Shown: positions 29,783 to 37,794 of the stretch, piece after piece
Numbering within the stretch: the first letter of the stretch is position 1
Layout of the letters: each line of letters starts with the position of its first letter
NCBI RefSeq assembly: GCF_000380045.1
Contig: NZ_KB904359.1
Span: 20,398 to 84,397 of the forward strand
Direction: 5' to 3'
From: Streptococcus marimammalium DSM 18627
GTDB lineage: Bacteria > Bacillota > Bacilli > Lactobacillales > Streptococcaceae
Length of the DNA stretch: 64,000 nt
The notes under the pieces: model-generated
Seen by the model: the letters and a program-made list of their open reading frames with translations, nothing else
The model's database searches: none
Told to the model about the DNA's origin: nothing
Position numbers and translations under genes: made by a program

Positions 29783-29935
29783 TGTGTGAAATAGCAGCAG
29801 AAAAATATGAAGCTCGTCAACAGGTGGTTAGCTAAAAAGTAACCTTTGCTGTTTAGGCGAAAACTATCTGCACGAATCAGAATTTTTCAAGCATCTATTT
29901 CCTCATATTTTAAATAAATAGAGGAGGACATTTTT
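29783..29935 (+). promoter_or_regulatory. rpsD mRNA leader, probable S4 autoregulatory element
   Basis: About 150 nt of untranslated leader with several pairing blocks (AGGTGGTTAGCT with AGTAACCTT; AGCAGCAG with CTGTTTAGG-side segments). Firmicute rpsD genes commonly carry an S4-binding leader that represses translation when free S4 accumulates. Assignment is from position and length; I did not fold it against a covariance model. Confidence 0.5.
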
Positions 29936-30547
29936 ATGTCACGTTATACAGGACCATCTTGGAAACAAGCGCGTCGTTTAGGACTATCACTTACAGGTAC
30001 AGGTAAAGAGCTTGCTCGCCGTAATTATGTACCAGGTCAACATGGACCAAACAACCGTAGCAAATTATCTGAATACGGTTTGCAATTGGCAGAAAAACAA
30101 AAACTTCGTTTTACTTATGGCTTAGGCGAAAGACAATTCCGTACACTCTTTGTGAAAGCAACAAAAATTGCTGATGGAACTTCAGGTTTTAACTTTATGC
30201 TTCTTTTAGAACGTCGTTTGGATAATGTTGTTTACCGTCTTGGTTTAGCAACAACTCGTCGTCAAGCACGTCAATTTGTTAACCATGGGCATATCCTTGT
30301 TGATGGTAAACGTGTTGATATTCCAAGCTACAGCGTAGAAGTTGGACAAGTGATTTCAGTTCGTGAAAAATCACAAAAAGTTCCAGCAATTCTTGAAGCT
30401 GTTGAAGCAACTCTTGGACGTCCAGCATTTGTATCATTTGATGCAGAAAAATTAGAAGGGTCATTAGCTCGCCTTCCAGAACGCGATGAAATTAACCCAG
30501 AAATTAACGAAGCACTTATCGTTGAATACTACAACAAACAATTGTAA
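29936..30547 (+). CDS. rpsD: ribosomal protein S4
   Basis: 203-residue primary 16S rRNA-binding protein. Typical start [21 protein letters not shown], then the S4 domain ([32 protein letters not shown]). It lacks the zinc-binding cysteines at the N terminus, the usual streptococcal form. AGGAGG lies before the ATG. It has its own promoter, leader and terminator. Confidence 0.97.
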   Translation: MSRYTGPSWKQARRLGLSLTGTGKELARRNYVPGQHGPNNRSKLSEYGLQLAEKQKLRFTYGLGERQFRTLFVKATKIADGTSGFNFMLLLERRLDNVVYRLGLATTRRQARQFVNHGHILVDGKRVDIPSYSVEVGQVISVREKSQKVPAILEAVEATLGRPAFVSFDAEKLEGSLARLPERDEINPEINEALIVEYYNKQL

Positions 30548-30586
30548 TATATTTTTACAAGTGATAGGCTCAAAAGCCTTGATACC

Positions 30587-30621
30587 AAGCACTTTAGGGA
30601 ACAGCCTAGAGTGCTTTTTTA
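30587..30621 (+). terminator. rpsD terminator
   Basis: Stem AAGCACTTTAGG/CCTAGAGTGCTT followed by T6. A smaller stem AGGCT/AGCCT precedes it. Confidence 0.88.
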
Positions 30622-30644
30622 TTTTTAAGTAGTTGTAAATAATA

Positions 30645-30674
30645 ATAAAAACGCTAGTCAAGTAACTAACGTTT
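30645..30674 (-). terminator. terminator of the small hypothetical gene
   Basis: On the minus strand AACGTTAGT pairs with GACTAGCGTT (with G-T pairs) and is followed by TTTTTATT. Confidence 0.7.
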
Positions 30675-30690
30675 ATTCTTAAAATAAGTT

Positions 30691-30891
30691 TTATTTTCTA
30701 CCGTCATTTGTTTTTAATCCACCTTGAAAATCAGCTTCTATATTATCTACATAGTCACGATAGTAGTCTTCCAAATCTTTTTTAAGTTCCTGATAATCCT
30801 CTTCACTATAATTTTTTTCTTCAAAGAAAGCATTGAAGCGAGGCAAGCCTAATTCTTTTCTTAAGCGTTTAATGACTTCTTCTTTTGTCAT
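30691..30891 (-). CDS. small conserved-looking hypothetical protein
   Basis: 66 residues, highly charged, predicted helical (KEEVIKRLRKELGLPRF... EDYQELKKDLEDYYRDYVDN), no membrane segment, no motif I recognise. It is a real gene by signals: AAGGAG lies 6 bases before the ATG, and it has its own terminator. It is monocistronic on the minus strand between two plus-strand units. Function unknown. Confidence 0.7.
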   Translation of the reverse strand: MTKEEVIKRLRKELGLPRFNAFFEEKNYSEEDYQELKKDLEDYYRDYVDNIEADFQGGLKTNDGRK

Positions 30892-31036
30892 GATTACTCC
30901 TTATTGTCTGTTAGTTTGTATTTGCATTAATAGTATTATTTTAACATAATTTTCTTTAGAGTGGTATTTTTCTAAAGAAAACCAAAATAAGCTAATAACT
31001 AAATATATTTCTATAATAGTAACAATGTCAATAAGC

Positions 31037-31052
31037 TTTACAAGACTGTAAA
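31037..31052. promoter_or_regulatory. TTTACA-N4-TGTAAA palindrome upstream of the flavoprotein gene
   Basis: AGCTTTACA-AGAC-TGTAAAGCT is a perfect 9-bp-arm palindrome at 31034-31055, with the same TTTACA-N4-TGTAAA core as 8870-8885. It lies 115 bases before the gene; a TACAAT -10 element occurs at about 31127. Confidence 0.55.
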
Positions 31053-31167
31053 GCTATTAAAAAGTTATTAGACAAGTTCCAAAGACATCTTTATCATAAA
31101 GACTTGCTTTTTATTGTGAAACAATGTACAATACTGATGAAAATATTAATTTAAAAAGGAGAATATA

Positions 31168-32655
31168 ATGAAAAAGAAATTATTTGTTTTCTTAGCTACT
31201 TTTTTAGCATTTTTCTCATTAGTAGCATGTGGAAAAACGAGTGAACCAAAAGAAACAACGACAGAGGAAGTTGTTTCTGGAGCAACTGAAAAAACATACA
31301 CGGATCCTTCAAAATTAGAAGAGAATTATGATGTTATTATTGTCGGCTCTGGTGGTGCTGGAATGTCTGCAGCGATTTCGGCAAAAGATGCTGGTGCTAA
31401 TGTGGTTATTTTTGAAAAAATGCCATATATTGGTGGTAATACAGCTAAATCATCTGCTGGGATGAATGCATCAGAAACTAAATTTCAAAAAGAGCAAGGT
31501 ATTGAAGATTCCAATCAAAAATTCTTTGAAGAAACGTTTAATGGGGGTAAAGAAAGTAATGATGAGGCACTTCTTCACTATTTTGTAGATAACTCAGCCT
31601 CTGCTATTGATTGGCTTGATAGCATGGGTATCACACTTGATAATATTACAACAACAGGTGGAATGAGTGTTACTCGCACTCATCGTCCTTCAGATGGATC
31701 AGCTGTTGGTGGCTATCTGGTTGATGGATTATATGATAATATTATGGAACGTGATATCCCTGTCTTTGTGAATGCAGAAGTAACAGATATTATTGAAAAA
31801 GCTGGCCAAGTGGCAGGTGTTACTGTCAAAATTAATGATAAAGAAATGACTATTTCATCTAAAGCTGTCGTGTTATCAACAGGTGGTTTTGGTGCTAATA
31901 TGGACATGGTGACGAAGTTTAAACCAGAATTAAAAGGCTATGTGACAACCAACCAAAAAGGTTCGACAGGAGATGGTATTGCACTTGCTGAAGACGAGGG
32001 GGCACAAACTGTCGATATGGATCAAATTCAAATTCATCCAACAGTTGAACAAGAATCATCATATCTGATAACAGAGGCTGTTCGTGGTGAAGGAGCAATC
32101 TTGGTTGATAACAAGGGAAATCGTTTCATTAATGAATTAGAAACTAGAGATAAAGTTTCAGCAGCCATTAATCAGTTAGACCCAAATCATGCTTTCGTTG
32201 TTTTTGATGATGCTCTTAAAGGACGTGTTCCTGCTATTAATAAGTATGATGAAAAAGGCTTAGTAGTAAAATCAGATAGCATAGAAGGATTAGCGAAAGA
32301 AATTGGAACAGAGCCAGAAACCTTGAAAAATACCTTAGAAAAATGGAATCAAGCGGTGGCAGATGCTTCAGACACTGATTTTGGTCGTACCACTGGAATG
32401 GAAAATGACTTAAGCACTGGACCATTTTATGCTATTAAAATTGCACCAGGAATCCATCACACAATGGGTGGTCTAAAAATCAATACCGAAGCTCAAGTTC
32501 TTAATAAAGATGGAAAACCTATCCCAGGTCTTTACGCTGCTGGCGAAGTGACTGGTGGTATTCATGGCCAAAATCGTATTGGTGGTAACGCGGTTGCAGA
32601 TATCATCATCTTTGGTCGTCAAGCAGGTCAACAATCAGCACAATTTGTCAAATAA
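31168..32655 (+). CDS. fumarate-reductase-like FAD flavoprotein, lipoprotein
   Basis: 495 residues: a lipoprotein signal peptide with lipobox LVAC (modified Cys21), a short Thr/Glu-rich spacer, then the flavocytochrome c/fumarate reductase FAD domain beginning VIIVGSGGAGMSAAISA (about 56-72), with substrate-domain motifs GGNTAKSSAGMNASE, VRGEGAILVDNKGNRFINELETRD (conserved Arg), IHHTMGGLKI and GGIHGQNRIGGNAVAD. It should reduce an unsaturated dicarboxylate or similar acceptor at the outer membrane face. There is no FMN-binding (flavinylation) domain, haem-binding site or adjacent electron donor, so its reductant is unclear. AAAGGAG before the ATG; monocistronic. Confidence 0.85.
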   Translation: MKKKLFVFLATFLAFFSLVACGKTSEPKETTTEEVVSGATEKTYTDPSKLEENYDVIIVGSGGAGMSAAISAKDAGANVVIFEKMPYIGGNTAKSSAGMNASETKFQKEQGIEDSNQKFFEETFNGGKESNDEALLHYFVDNSASAIDWLDSMGITLDNITTTGGMSVTRTHRPSDGSAVGGYLVDGLYDNIMERDIPVFVNAEVTDIIEKAGQVAGVTVKINDKEMTISSKAVVLSTGGFGANMDMVTKFKPELKGYVTTNQKGSTGDGIALAEDEGAQTVDMDQIQIHPTVEQESSYLITEAVRGEGAILVDNKGNRFINELETRDKVSAAINQLDPNHAFVVFDDALKGRVPAINKYDEKGLVVKSDSIEGLAKEIGTEPETLKNTLEKWNQAVADASDTDFGRTTGMENDLSTGPFYAIKIAPGIHHTMGGLKINTEAQVLNKDGKPIPGLYAAGEVTGGIHGQNRIGGNAVADIIIFGRQAGQQSAQFVK

Positions 32656-32662
32656 TGATATT

Positions 32663-32695
32663 AAGAGTTCTTAGTGATCTAAGAGCTCTTTTTTC
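32663..32695 (+). terminator. terminator after the flavoprotein gene
   Basis: Stem AAGAGTTCTTAG/CTAAGAGCTCTT followed by Ts. Confidence 0.88.
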
Positions 32696-32792
32696 TGCAA
32701 AAAATTTGTTATAATAATGACAATAATCCTCATAAGAAAGCTAGTAGAAAACGGAAGTGAAGACCTTTCTAGCTAATACAAGGAAAAAACAA

Positions 32793-33659
32793 ATGAAACA
32801 AGTGATTAGAACTGTCTTAAATGACCAAGAATTAAAAGACGTCAAAACCCTGGTTAAAAAATGTCAAGCCTATGATAAGACTTTTAAGGAACCTTACTTG
32901 TCAAATATGTTAAATTTTGACAGCCAATTACCGAGCTTCTTTTTAGGGTATGAAAAAGAAAAATTAATAGCTTTTCTTGGTGTTTATGCTGATAGTAAAG
33001 AGGCAGAGCTTAGTGTTTTGGTGGATCCAGATCATAGAAGACAGGGTTATGCAACCGTTTTGTATGATACGTTTAAAAAAGAAACAAAGAACTATCAGCT
33101 AGACCCACCTCTTTTTATCACAGAAGCCCAATTTTTGACTTCAAACCCTGATTTTCTCACCAATTTACAGTTACACCAACTGGAAGATACAGATATTTTG
33201 CTTGGACGAAACAGTGACCCTTTTGACGTGACGCCAAAAGAAGAATGGCAGGTTAAACAAGCAGCGCTTAGTGATGTTGATGCGATTGTGGCTGTCAAAA
33301 TGTCTGCTTTTGATGATGAGACTAGAGAGGTTCACTATCAGTACGTCACAGAAGCAATTGCTGATAAAGATAGCCTACTTTATATCCTATTAGAAGAGGA
33401 TAAAGTTCTTGCCTCTTGTACAGTAGAGATCAGTTCTGAGGATTATTATCTTTATGGCTTAGCTGTCATAGAAGCTTACCGAGGAAAAGGTATTGGTTCT
33501 TACTTGGTTAAGATGATGATTAACGACTTGATTCAAAAAGGTGCAAACTCTTTCCAAATTGCTGTAGATGATGACAATGTTGGTGCAAGAAGACTCTATG
33601 AAAAACTAGGGTTTACCTATCAAACGCAAATTGTTTATTTGAGAGAGAAACGATACTAA
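32793..33659 (+). CDS. GNAT acetyltransferase with two domains
   Basis: 288 residues with an N-terminal GNAT-like half (LSVLVDPDHRRQGYATVLYD, acetyl-CoA loop RRQGYA) and a C-terminal complete GNAT domain (LYGLAVIEAYRGKGIGSYLVKMM, loop RGKGIG; DDDNVGARRLYEKLGF). Tandem-GNAT proteins acylate small molecules or peptides; the substrate is unknown. ATG at 32793 is chosen for AAGGA 7 bases upstream; an upstream in-frame GTG (32757) has no signal. Monocistronic between two terminators. Confidence 0.82.
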   Translation: MKQVIRTVLNDQELKDVKTLVKKCQAYDKTFKEPYLSNMLNFDSQLPSFFLGYEKEKLIAFLGVYADSKEAELSVLVDPDHRRQGYATVLYDTFKKETKNYQLDPPLFITEAQFLTSNPDFLTNLQLHQLEDTDILLGRNSDPFDVTPKEEWQVKQAALSDVDAIVAVKMSAFDDETREVHYQYVTEAIADKDSLLYILLEEDKVLASCTVEISSEDYYLYGLAVIEAYRGKGIGSYLVKMMINDLIQKGANSFQIAVDDDNVGARRLYEKLGFTYQTQIVYLREKRY

Positions 33660-33676
33660 TTAAATGTTACAATGAT

Positions 33677-33703
33677 AAAAGAGCTCATAAAGTGAGCTCT
33701 TTT
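33677..33703 (+). terminator. terminator after the GNAT gene
   Basis: AAAAGAGCTCA and TGAGCTCTTTT pair with a 5-base loop. Confidence 0.8.
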
Positions 33704-33802
33704 ATACTTTAACTAACAGAAAAAAACTTGTTTTAAACGTATCGATGTGATATATTTATAACATCATAGATAATATTGCTAGTTTATAAGAAAGAAAGAG
33801 AA

Positions 33803-34387
33803 ATGAAAAAATTTAAAACACTGCTTATTTTAGTCATGCTCATTATTTTTTTAGTGATTGATTACCAAATCATCTTTGGTCAAAACGATTTAGGTTGGTT
33901 AACCAAAGGGCTAATTGTCGGGATAGTTAGCATTGGTGAAGGAGTATCTATTGCAACCATTCTCATGACAGGGTCATATGATTTTGGTCGCAAAAGAGAA
34001 TTTGGTATTGCTGAAAAATTACATTCTATTTTGGTCATGCTATCAACCATTATCTACACCATTGGTGTTTGGGCATCAACACCAAGTGTTGGTAAGTATT
34101 ATGTGAAAGAAATCTTTTTGGGACTAGGACTTCTGGTTCAACTAGTCTTTTTATTACATTTTATCCTTAAGAAAACCAAGGAAAAACCGGATGAACGTTT
34201 TATCAGTAACTTAGCAAAAACAGCTTCAGTCATGTTTTCACTTAGCCTAGTGATTTTATTCATTTTAGCCATGATTCTTGCTTTAACAGGCTCTATTACT
34301 ATTTTTCCGGGTTATCTCTTTGTTGTGGTTGGCCTTTTGGTCTTACTATTTGCCGCTGTCTTTTTCTTCTTTGAAAAATGGGGGTAA
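33803..34387 (+). CDS. six-helix membrane protein paired with an Xre regulator
   Basis: 194 residues with six hydrophobic segments (from TLLILVMLIIFLVIDYQIIF near the N terminus to FVVVGLLVLLFAAVFFFF at the end) and a charged cytoplasmic loop KKTKEKPDERFISN. It resembles the small membrane proteins (DUF3169/DUF3796-like) commonly encoded just before a short Xre regulator, but I cannot name the family securely. ATG at 33803 follows AAGAAAGAG; an upstream TTG at 33776 is unlikely. It ends 2 bases before the regulator's start, so the two are coupled. Confidence 0.7.
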   Translation: MKKFKTLLILVMLIIFLVIDYQIIFGQNDLGWLTKGLIVGIVSIGEGVSIATILMTGSYDFGRKREFGIAEKLHSILVMLSTIIYTIGVWASTPSVGKYYVKEIFLGLGLLVQLVFLLHFILKKTKEKPDERFISNLAKTASVMFSLSLVILFILAMILALTGSITIFPGYLFVVVGLLVLLFAAVFFFFEKWG

Positions 34388-34389
34388 CA

Positions 34390-34602
34390 ATGGCGAAAGA
34401 AAGTCAGATTAGGACTAATTTAAAAGCCGTCAGAGAATCAGTTGGTATGACTCAGCAAGAATTAGCAGATTTGGTCGGAGTGAGGCGAGAGACGATTATT
34501 CATCTTGAAAACAATCGCTACAATCCTTCCTTAGAAATGGCACTAAAAATTGCGCGTGTCTTTGATATGACGATTGAACGTCTCTTTCAGTTGAAGGATT
34601 GA
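34390..34602 (+). CDS. Xre/Cro-type helix-turn-helix regulator
   Basis: 70 residues making a complete HTH_3 domain: LKAVRESVGMTQQELADLVGVRRETIIHLENNRYNPSLEMALKIA. This short form (about 65-75 residues, ending ERLFQLKD) is the YozG-like regulator type that accompanies a membrane protein. ATG at 34390 chosen with GGGGT upstream; ATG at 34378 overlaps the preceding gene. Likely controls its own operon. Confidence 0.85.
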   Translation: MAKESQIRTNLKAVRESVGMTQQELADLVGVRRETIIHLENNRYNPSLEMALKIARVFDMTIERLFQLKD

Positions 34603-34607
34603 TGACT

Positions 34608-34645
34608 AAAAACCTCCAAGAAATATTATTTTCTTGGAGTTTTTC
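34608..34645. terminator. bidirectional terminator
   Basis: AAAAACCTCCAAGAAA and TTTCTTGGAGTTTTT pair between the Xre gene (plus) and the GNAT gene (minus). Confidence 0.85.
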
Positions 34646-35206
34646 TTATAGTTCTTTATCGTGTAAATTGAGAAAGAAGATATCCTTATCCGTCCATTTG
34701 CCATTTTCAAAACTGAATTTTTCTCTGGTCACTTCAAAGCGAAAATCCAATTTTTGGATTAATTGTTTTGATGGGTGATTTGTGGGGTTAATATGAGCTT
34801 CTATTCGATGAAAGTTGAAGTGGTCTTCAAGATAGGGCAGTAGATTAGAAAGGGCTTCATAAGCAATACCTTGACGCCAAAGGTAATTATGCACAGCATA
34901 GCCTAGTTCTCCCCAATTGAAATTGGCACGCGCCAATGTAGCAATATTAATCATTCCTAAATGATGATTATTTTTATCAAAAATGGCGAGAATGTAAGTG
35001 TCGTCCTTTTGCCATAGCTGATGGTGGTGCTCCACCAACTGGTTGAACCACTCTGTTGTCGCAATTGACATCTCTAAATGTCCCTCATCAAATGCGTGCT
35101 GGGACGGTAGACGGTTTGAGAATCCCTCAAACCAAGAGGGATAGTCAGAAACCTGTAAAGGTCTAATGATTAATCGTTTTGTCTCCAAGTAAAAATCAAT
35201 GGTCAT
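34646..35206 (-). CDS. GNAT acetyltransferase (RimJ/RimL-like)
   Basis: 186 residues with the RimJ/L layout: ETKRLIIRPLQVSDYPSW at the N terminus, LGMINIATLARANFNWGELGYAVHNYLWRQGIAYEALSNLL (pantetheine loop WRQGIA) and the HRIEAHINPTNHPSKQLIQKLDFRFE signature. Family members acetylate N termini of ribosomal proteins or small molecules; the target is unknown. ATG at 35206 lies 12 bases after GGAG; an in-frame TTG at 35224 overlaps that motif. Confidence 0.82.
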   Translation of the reverse strand: MTIDFYLETKRLIIRPLQVSDYPSWFEGFSNRLPSQHAFDEGHLEMSIATTEWFNQLVEHHHQLWQKDDTYILAIFDKNNHHLGMINIATLARANFNWGELGYAVHNYLWRQGIAYEALSNLLPYLEDHFNFHRIEAHINPTNHPSKQLIQKLDFRFEVTREKFSFENGKWTDKDIFFLNLHDKEL

Positions 35207-35450
35207 GTATTTGTCACACTCCAATATCAGATTTTGTGAGACTATATTTTAACGCCATCCTCACAAATTGGCGATTTTTTGTTTACTAGTATCATAAGCT
35301 TACCCTCCTTTTGATTGTTGTTTTATTGTATCATCTTTTATTGAAATGGTAAAAGATTCTATTCTTAAAATAGTTTGATAACATTATTAGGAGGTTAATT
35401 TTACTTGCCAAAAGTAGTTATAATTGAGAAAATAATAATGGAGAAAACAG
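35207..35450. other. intergenic region before the phosphoesterase gene
   Basis: No gene of normal length. A plus-strand TATAAT at 35419-35424 is the likely -10 for the phosphoesterase. An AGGAGG at 35389-35394 stands before a TTG-started 18-codon frame (35405-35461) that ends over the phosphoesterase start; it may be chance. Confidence 0.4.
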
Positions 35451-36317
35451 ATGATAGTTAAAATTGCATTGCTAGCTGATATCCACGGCAATTATGAGGC
35501 TTTAAAAGCTGTGGTTGAAGATGCCAAGAAAAATAAAGTGACTGACTACTGGTTATTGGGGGACATTTTAATGCCTGGACCAGGTAGTGAAAATATTTTT
35601 AGTTTGTTAGATCAATTACCAGTAACGGTCAAGATTAGAGGAAACTGGGATGATTGTTTGATAGAAGCTCTTGATGGAGAGTACACAACCAATTCCACAG
35701 ACGAAATTTACCTATCAAGATTAGCACAATACTTGGAAAATAAATTACCCCCTCAACGCATCAAGGATATACGCGAGATGCCACTAAACGTACGAAAAAA
35801 GATTAATGGTTTAAGAATTTCTATCTCTCACCATTTACCAACCAAAAATTGGGGCAGAGAGTTAATGGTGACCAATAGCACTAAAGCGTTTGATGATTTA
35901 TTTTTATCTCATCAAGATGACATCGCTATTTTTGCGCATGTCCATCAACCTCTTTTAAGATATAGCAGTAAAAACCAAATCATCATCAATCCAGGTAGCA
36001 TTGGGGAACCTTATTACCCAAGAAAAGAATTGAGAAACGATTTGCGAGCACAGTATGCCATACTGACCATCGATGAACAAGGCTACTCTGATATTCTTTT
36101 TAGAAAGATTAATTATAATAAAGAACAAGAGCTCTCATTTGCTGCAGATGTACAGTTACCTTTTTTGGAATTGTATCAAGAATTGCTAAACACAGGTGTC
36201 AACAAGGATAAAGACCGTCCTTATCTACAAAAGATTATTGATGATTATCATTACAAAGAAGAAGTTGCTAAATGGCTTAGTGATAGGCATTCACAGCTAA
36301 AAGAGAAAAATGGATAG
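35451..36317 (+). CDS. metallophosphoesterase family protein
   Basis: 288 residues with a calcineurin-like fold: LLADIHGNYEAL (motif I), YWLLGDILMPGPG (motif II), RGNWDD (motif III), ISHHLP and FAHVHQP (metal-binding His). It corresponds to the YfcE/MJ0936-like group acting on phosphodiesters or phosphomonoesters with a two-metal site; the substrate is unknown. The C-terminal 60 residues are a helical extension. GGAG lies 7 bases before the ATG. Confidence 0.88.
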   Translation: MIVKIALLADIHGNYEALKAVVEDAKKNKVTDYWLLGDILMPGPGSENIFSLLDQLPVTVKIRGNWDDCLIEALDGEYTTNSTDEIYLSRLAQYLENKLPPQRIKDIREMPLNVRKKINGLRISISHHLPTKNWGRELMVTNSTKAFDDLFLSHQDDIAIFAHVHQPLLRYSSKNQIIINPGSIGEPYYPRKELRNDLRAQYAILTIDEQGYSDILFRKINYNKEQELSFAADVQLPFLELYQELLNTGVNKDKDRPYLQKIIDDYHYKEEVAKWLSDRHSQLKEKNG

Positions 36318-36331
36318 AGCTTTCAAACAAT

Positions 36332-36367
36332 AACAACCCTAGAAAAAGTTATTTCTAGGGTTGTTTT
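36332..36367. terminator. convergent terminator
   Basis: AACAACCCTAGAAA and TTTCTAGGGTTGTT pair, between the phosphoesterase (plus) and the methyltransferase (minus). Confidence 0.88.
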
Positions 36368-36375
36368 ATCTACAT

Positions 36376-37140
36376 TTATTTCTTTTTTGCCACCAAGTAA
36401 AATCGGTGGATACGACCTTCCACAAAGCCATCTCTATCAATCATTTCTTGTGCCTTTAATAAATTATCAAAATGTTTATCCACAGAAAAACCGACAAACT
36501 CCCATTCGATGATTTTTGCAAACCAAACTAAGGCACCAATATCAAAGAAACGTATTGGTTGATAAACTTCACCACTTTCCAGAATGTCAAAGCCATTTGC
36601 TATCAATTCTTTTTCTCTAATGTTTAAAAAATGATTAGAATAAGGTAAGTCCTTGAGTTCTGGTAGCAGTAATTCAACCAGTTCTCTATCATTTTTAGCC
36701 CCAACTTGTTGGGTGATAAAATAACCGTCTTGTTTTAAGAGTCGATGTAGTTCAGAAGGTGTGTAATCACCGTGACGATTAGTGATGACATTAAAACTCT
36801 CATCCTCAAAAGGTAAAGGAGCTGCACCATCTGCCTCTTTCAAATCAATACCTAAGGGTAGTAGAAGCTTTTTACAATAGTCAACATTAGGTGGATAGCC
36901 TTCAATAGCAGCAGTTTTGTGATAGGGATGTTTTAATGATAGTAAAAACTCACCGCCGCCAGTTTCCATGTCTAAGAGATTCAAGTCATCCGTCAAGTAT
37001 TTTTTAATAACTTGAGAAAAATCCCAAGGCAAATCATCTTCTTCAGCATAGCGATCTTTGATATGTGAAAAATCCCAGCCCTTAATATGAGCCATTTCTT
37101 CTTCTTTTTTCCACTCTTGATATAATTCTTCTTTTGTCAT
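36376..37140 (-). CDS. class I SAM-dependent methyltransferase
   Basis: 254 residues with a Rossmann-type methyltransferase core: motif I LLDMETGGGEFLL (about 56-68), acidic loop TAAIEGYPPN, ADGAAPLPFEDESFNVITNRHGD (motif III/IV region) and a post-I helix. Overall it looks like a YxjB/RlmA- or small-molecule-type enzyme; the substrate is not evident. AGGAAA lies upstream of the ATG. A lone TTATCCACA DnaA-box sequence occurs inside it at 36476-36484. Confidence 0.85.
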   Translation of the reverse strand: MTKEELYQEWKKEEEMAHIKGWDFSHIKDRYAEEDDLPWDFSQVIKKYLTDDLNLLDMETGGGEFLLSLKHPYHKTAAIEGYPPNVDYCKKLLLPLGIDLKEADGAAPLPFEDESFNVITNRHGDYTPSELHRLLKQDGYFITQQVGAKNDRELVELLLPELKDLPYSNHFLNIREKELIANGFDILESGEVYQPIRFFDIGALVWFAKIIEWEFVGFSVDKHFDNLLKAQEMIDRDGFVEGRIHRFYLVAKKK

Positions 37141-37213
37141 GGTTGTTTCCTAATTGAGTTTACAAATGGGTTGTTAGTTTGTTTGAAACTATTATACCAT
37201 TAGATAGAAAACC

Positions 37214-37251
37214 AAAAAAGCCTTTGAAAGATTGATTTCATAGGCTTTTCT
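37214..37251 (-). terminator. rpmF-rpmG terminator
   Basis: On the minus strand AAAAGCCTATGAAA pairs with TTTCAAAGGCTTTT, followed by Ts. Confidence 0.85.
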
Positions 37252-37260
37252 TTAATTCAA

Positions 37261-37410
37261 TTATTTAACCTCAGTGAAAATAACGTGTTTACGTAATTTT
37301 GGTGAGTATTTTTTCAATTTGATACGGTCTGGTGTGTTACGTTTGTTTTTTGAAGTAAGGTACAAGCGTTCACCAGATTCTTTATGTTCAAGTGTGATAT
37401 TTACGCGCAT
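37261..37410 (-). CDS. rpmG: ribosomal protein L33
   Basis: A 49-residue product, [19 protein letters not shown]...[14 protein letters not shown], too short for ordinary ORF filters but unmistakably L33. It has no cysteines, i.e. the zinc-free (C-minus) type. GAGGGAG precedes the ATG. It follows rpmF by 15 bases in one operon, the usual streptococcal pair. Confidence 0.95.
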   Translation of the reverse strand: MRVNITLEHKESGERLYLTSKNKRNTPDRIKLKKYSPKLRKHVIFTEVK

Positions 37411-37425
37411 GTGATCTCCCTCCTA

Positions 37426-37608
37426 TTATTCTGCTGAAGCAGCTTTGGCGATTTGACGTCCTTTGTAGTATCCTTTAAGTGATACGCGGTGAGAACGTGA
37501 GTAATCTCCAGTTGTTTCATCAAATTTAACAGTTGGAGCTGCTAATTTATAGTGTGTACGACGTTTATTCTTTTTCGCTTTTGAGGTGCGACGTGCTGGT
37601 ACTGCCAT
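37426..37608 (-). CDS. rpmF: ribosomal protein L32
   Basis: 60-residue L32 with the hallmark start [22 protein letters not shown]. It lacks the CxxC pairs of zinc-bound forms. AAGGAG lies before the ATG. First gene of the rpmF-rpmG unit, divergent from hisS. Confidence 0.97.
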   Translation of the reverse strand: MAVPARRTSKAKKNKRRTHYKLAAPTVKFDETTGDYSRSHRVSLKGYYKGRQIAKAASAE

Positions 37609-37794
37609 GTTTATCTCCTTTTAATACTTATATTTGATTTTATATCAACTCCACTATAATAGCACACCTTTTTTGTAAAGTAAAGTTACTTGACAGTTTT
37701 TTTCAACTTTTTTTAAAAATAGCTATCAATATCCCTAAAAAACCTTTCTTTTTATGTTAAAATAGATAGGAATACGTCATGGAAGAGGACTCTT

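Noticed and set aside
36476..36484. Functional DnaA box in the methyltransferase gene
   Set aside because: A single exact TTATCCACA inside a coding region, far from oriC, with no partner box; expected by chance now and then.
37609..37794. T-box leader before hisS (and likewise before trpS, argS)
   Set aside because: Leaders are short and lack the conserved T-box sequence and terminator/antiterminator pairing.
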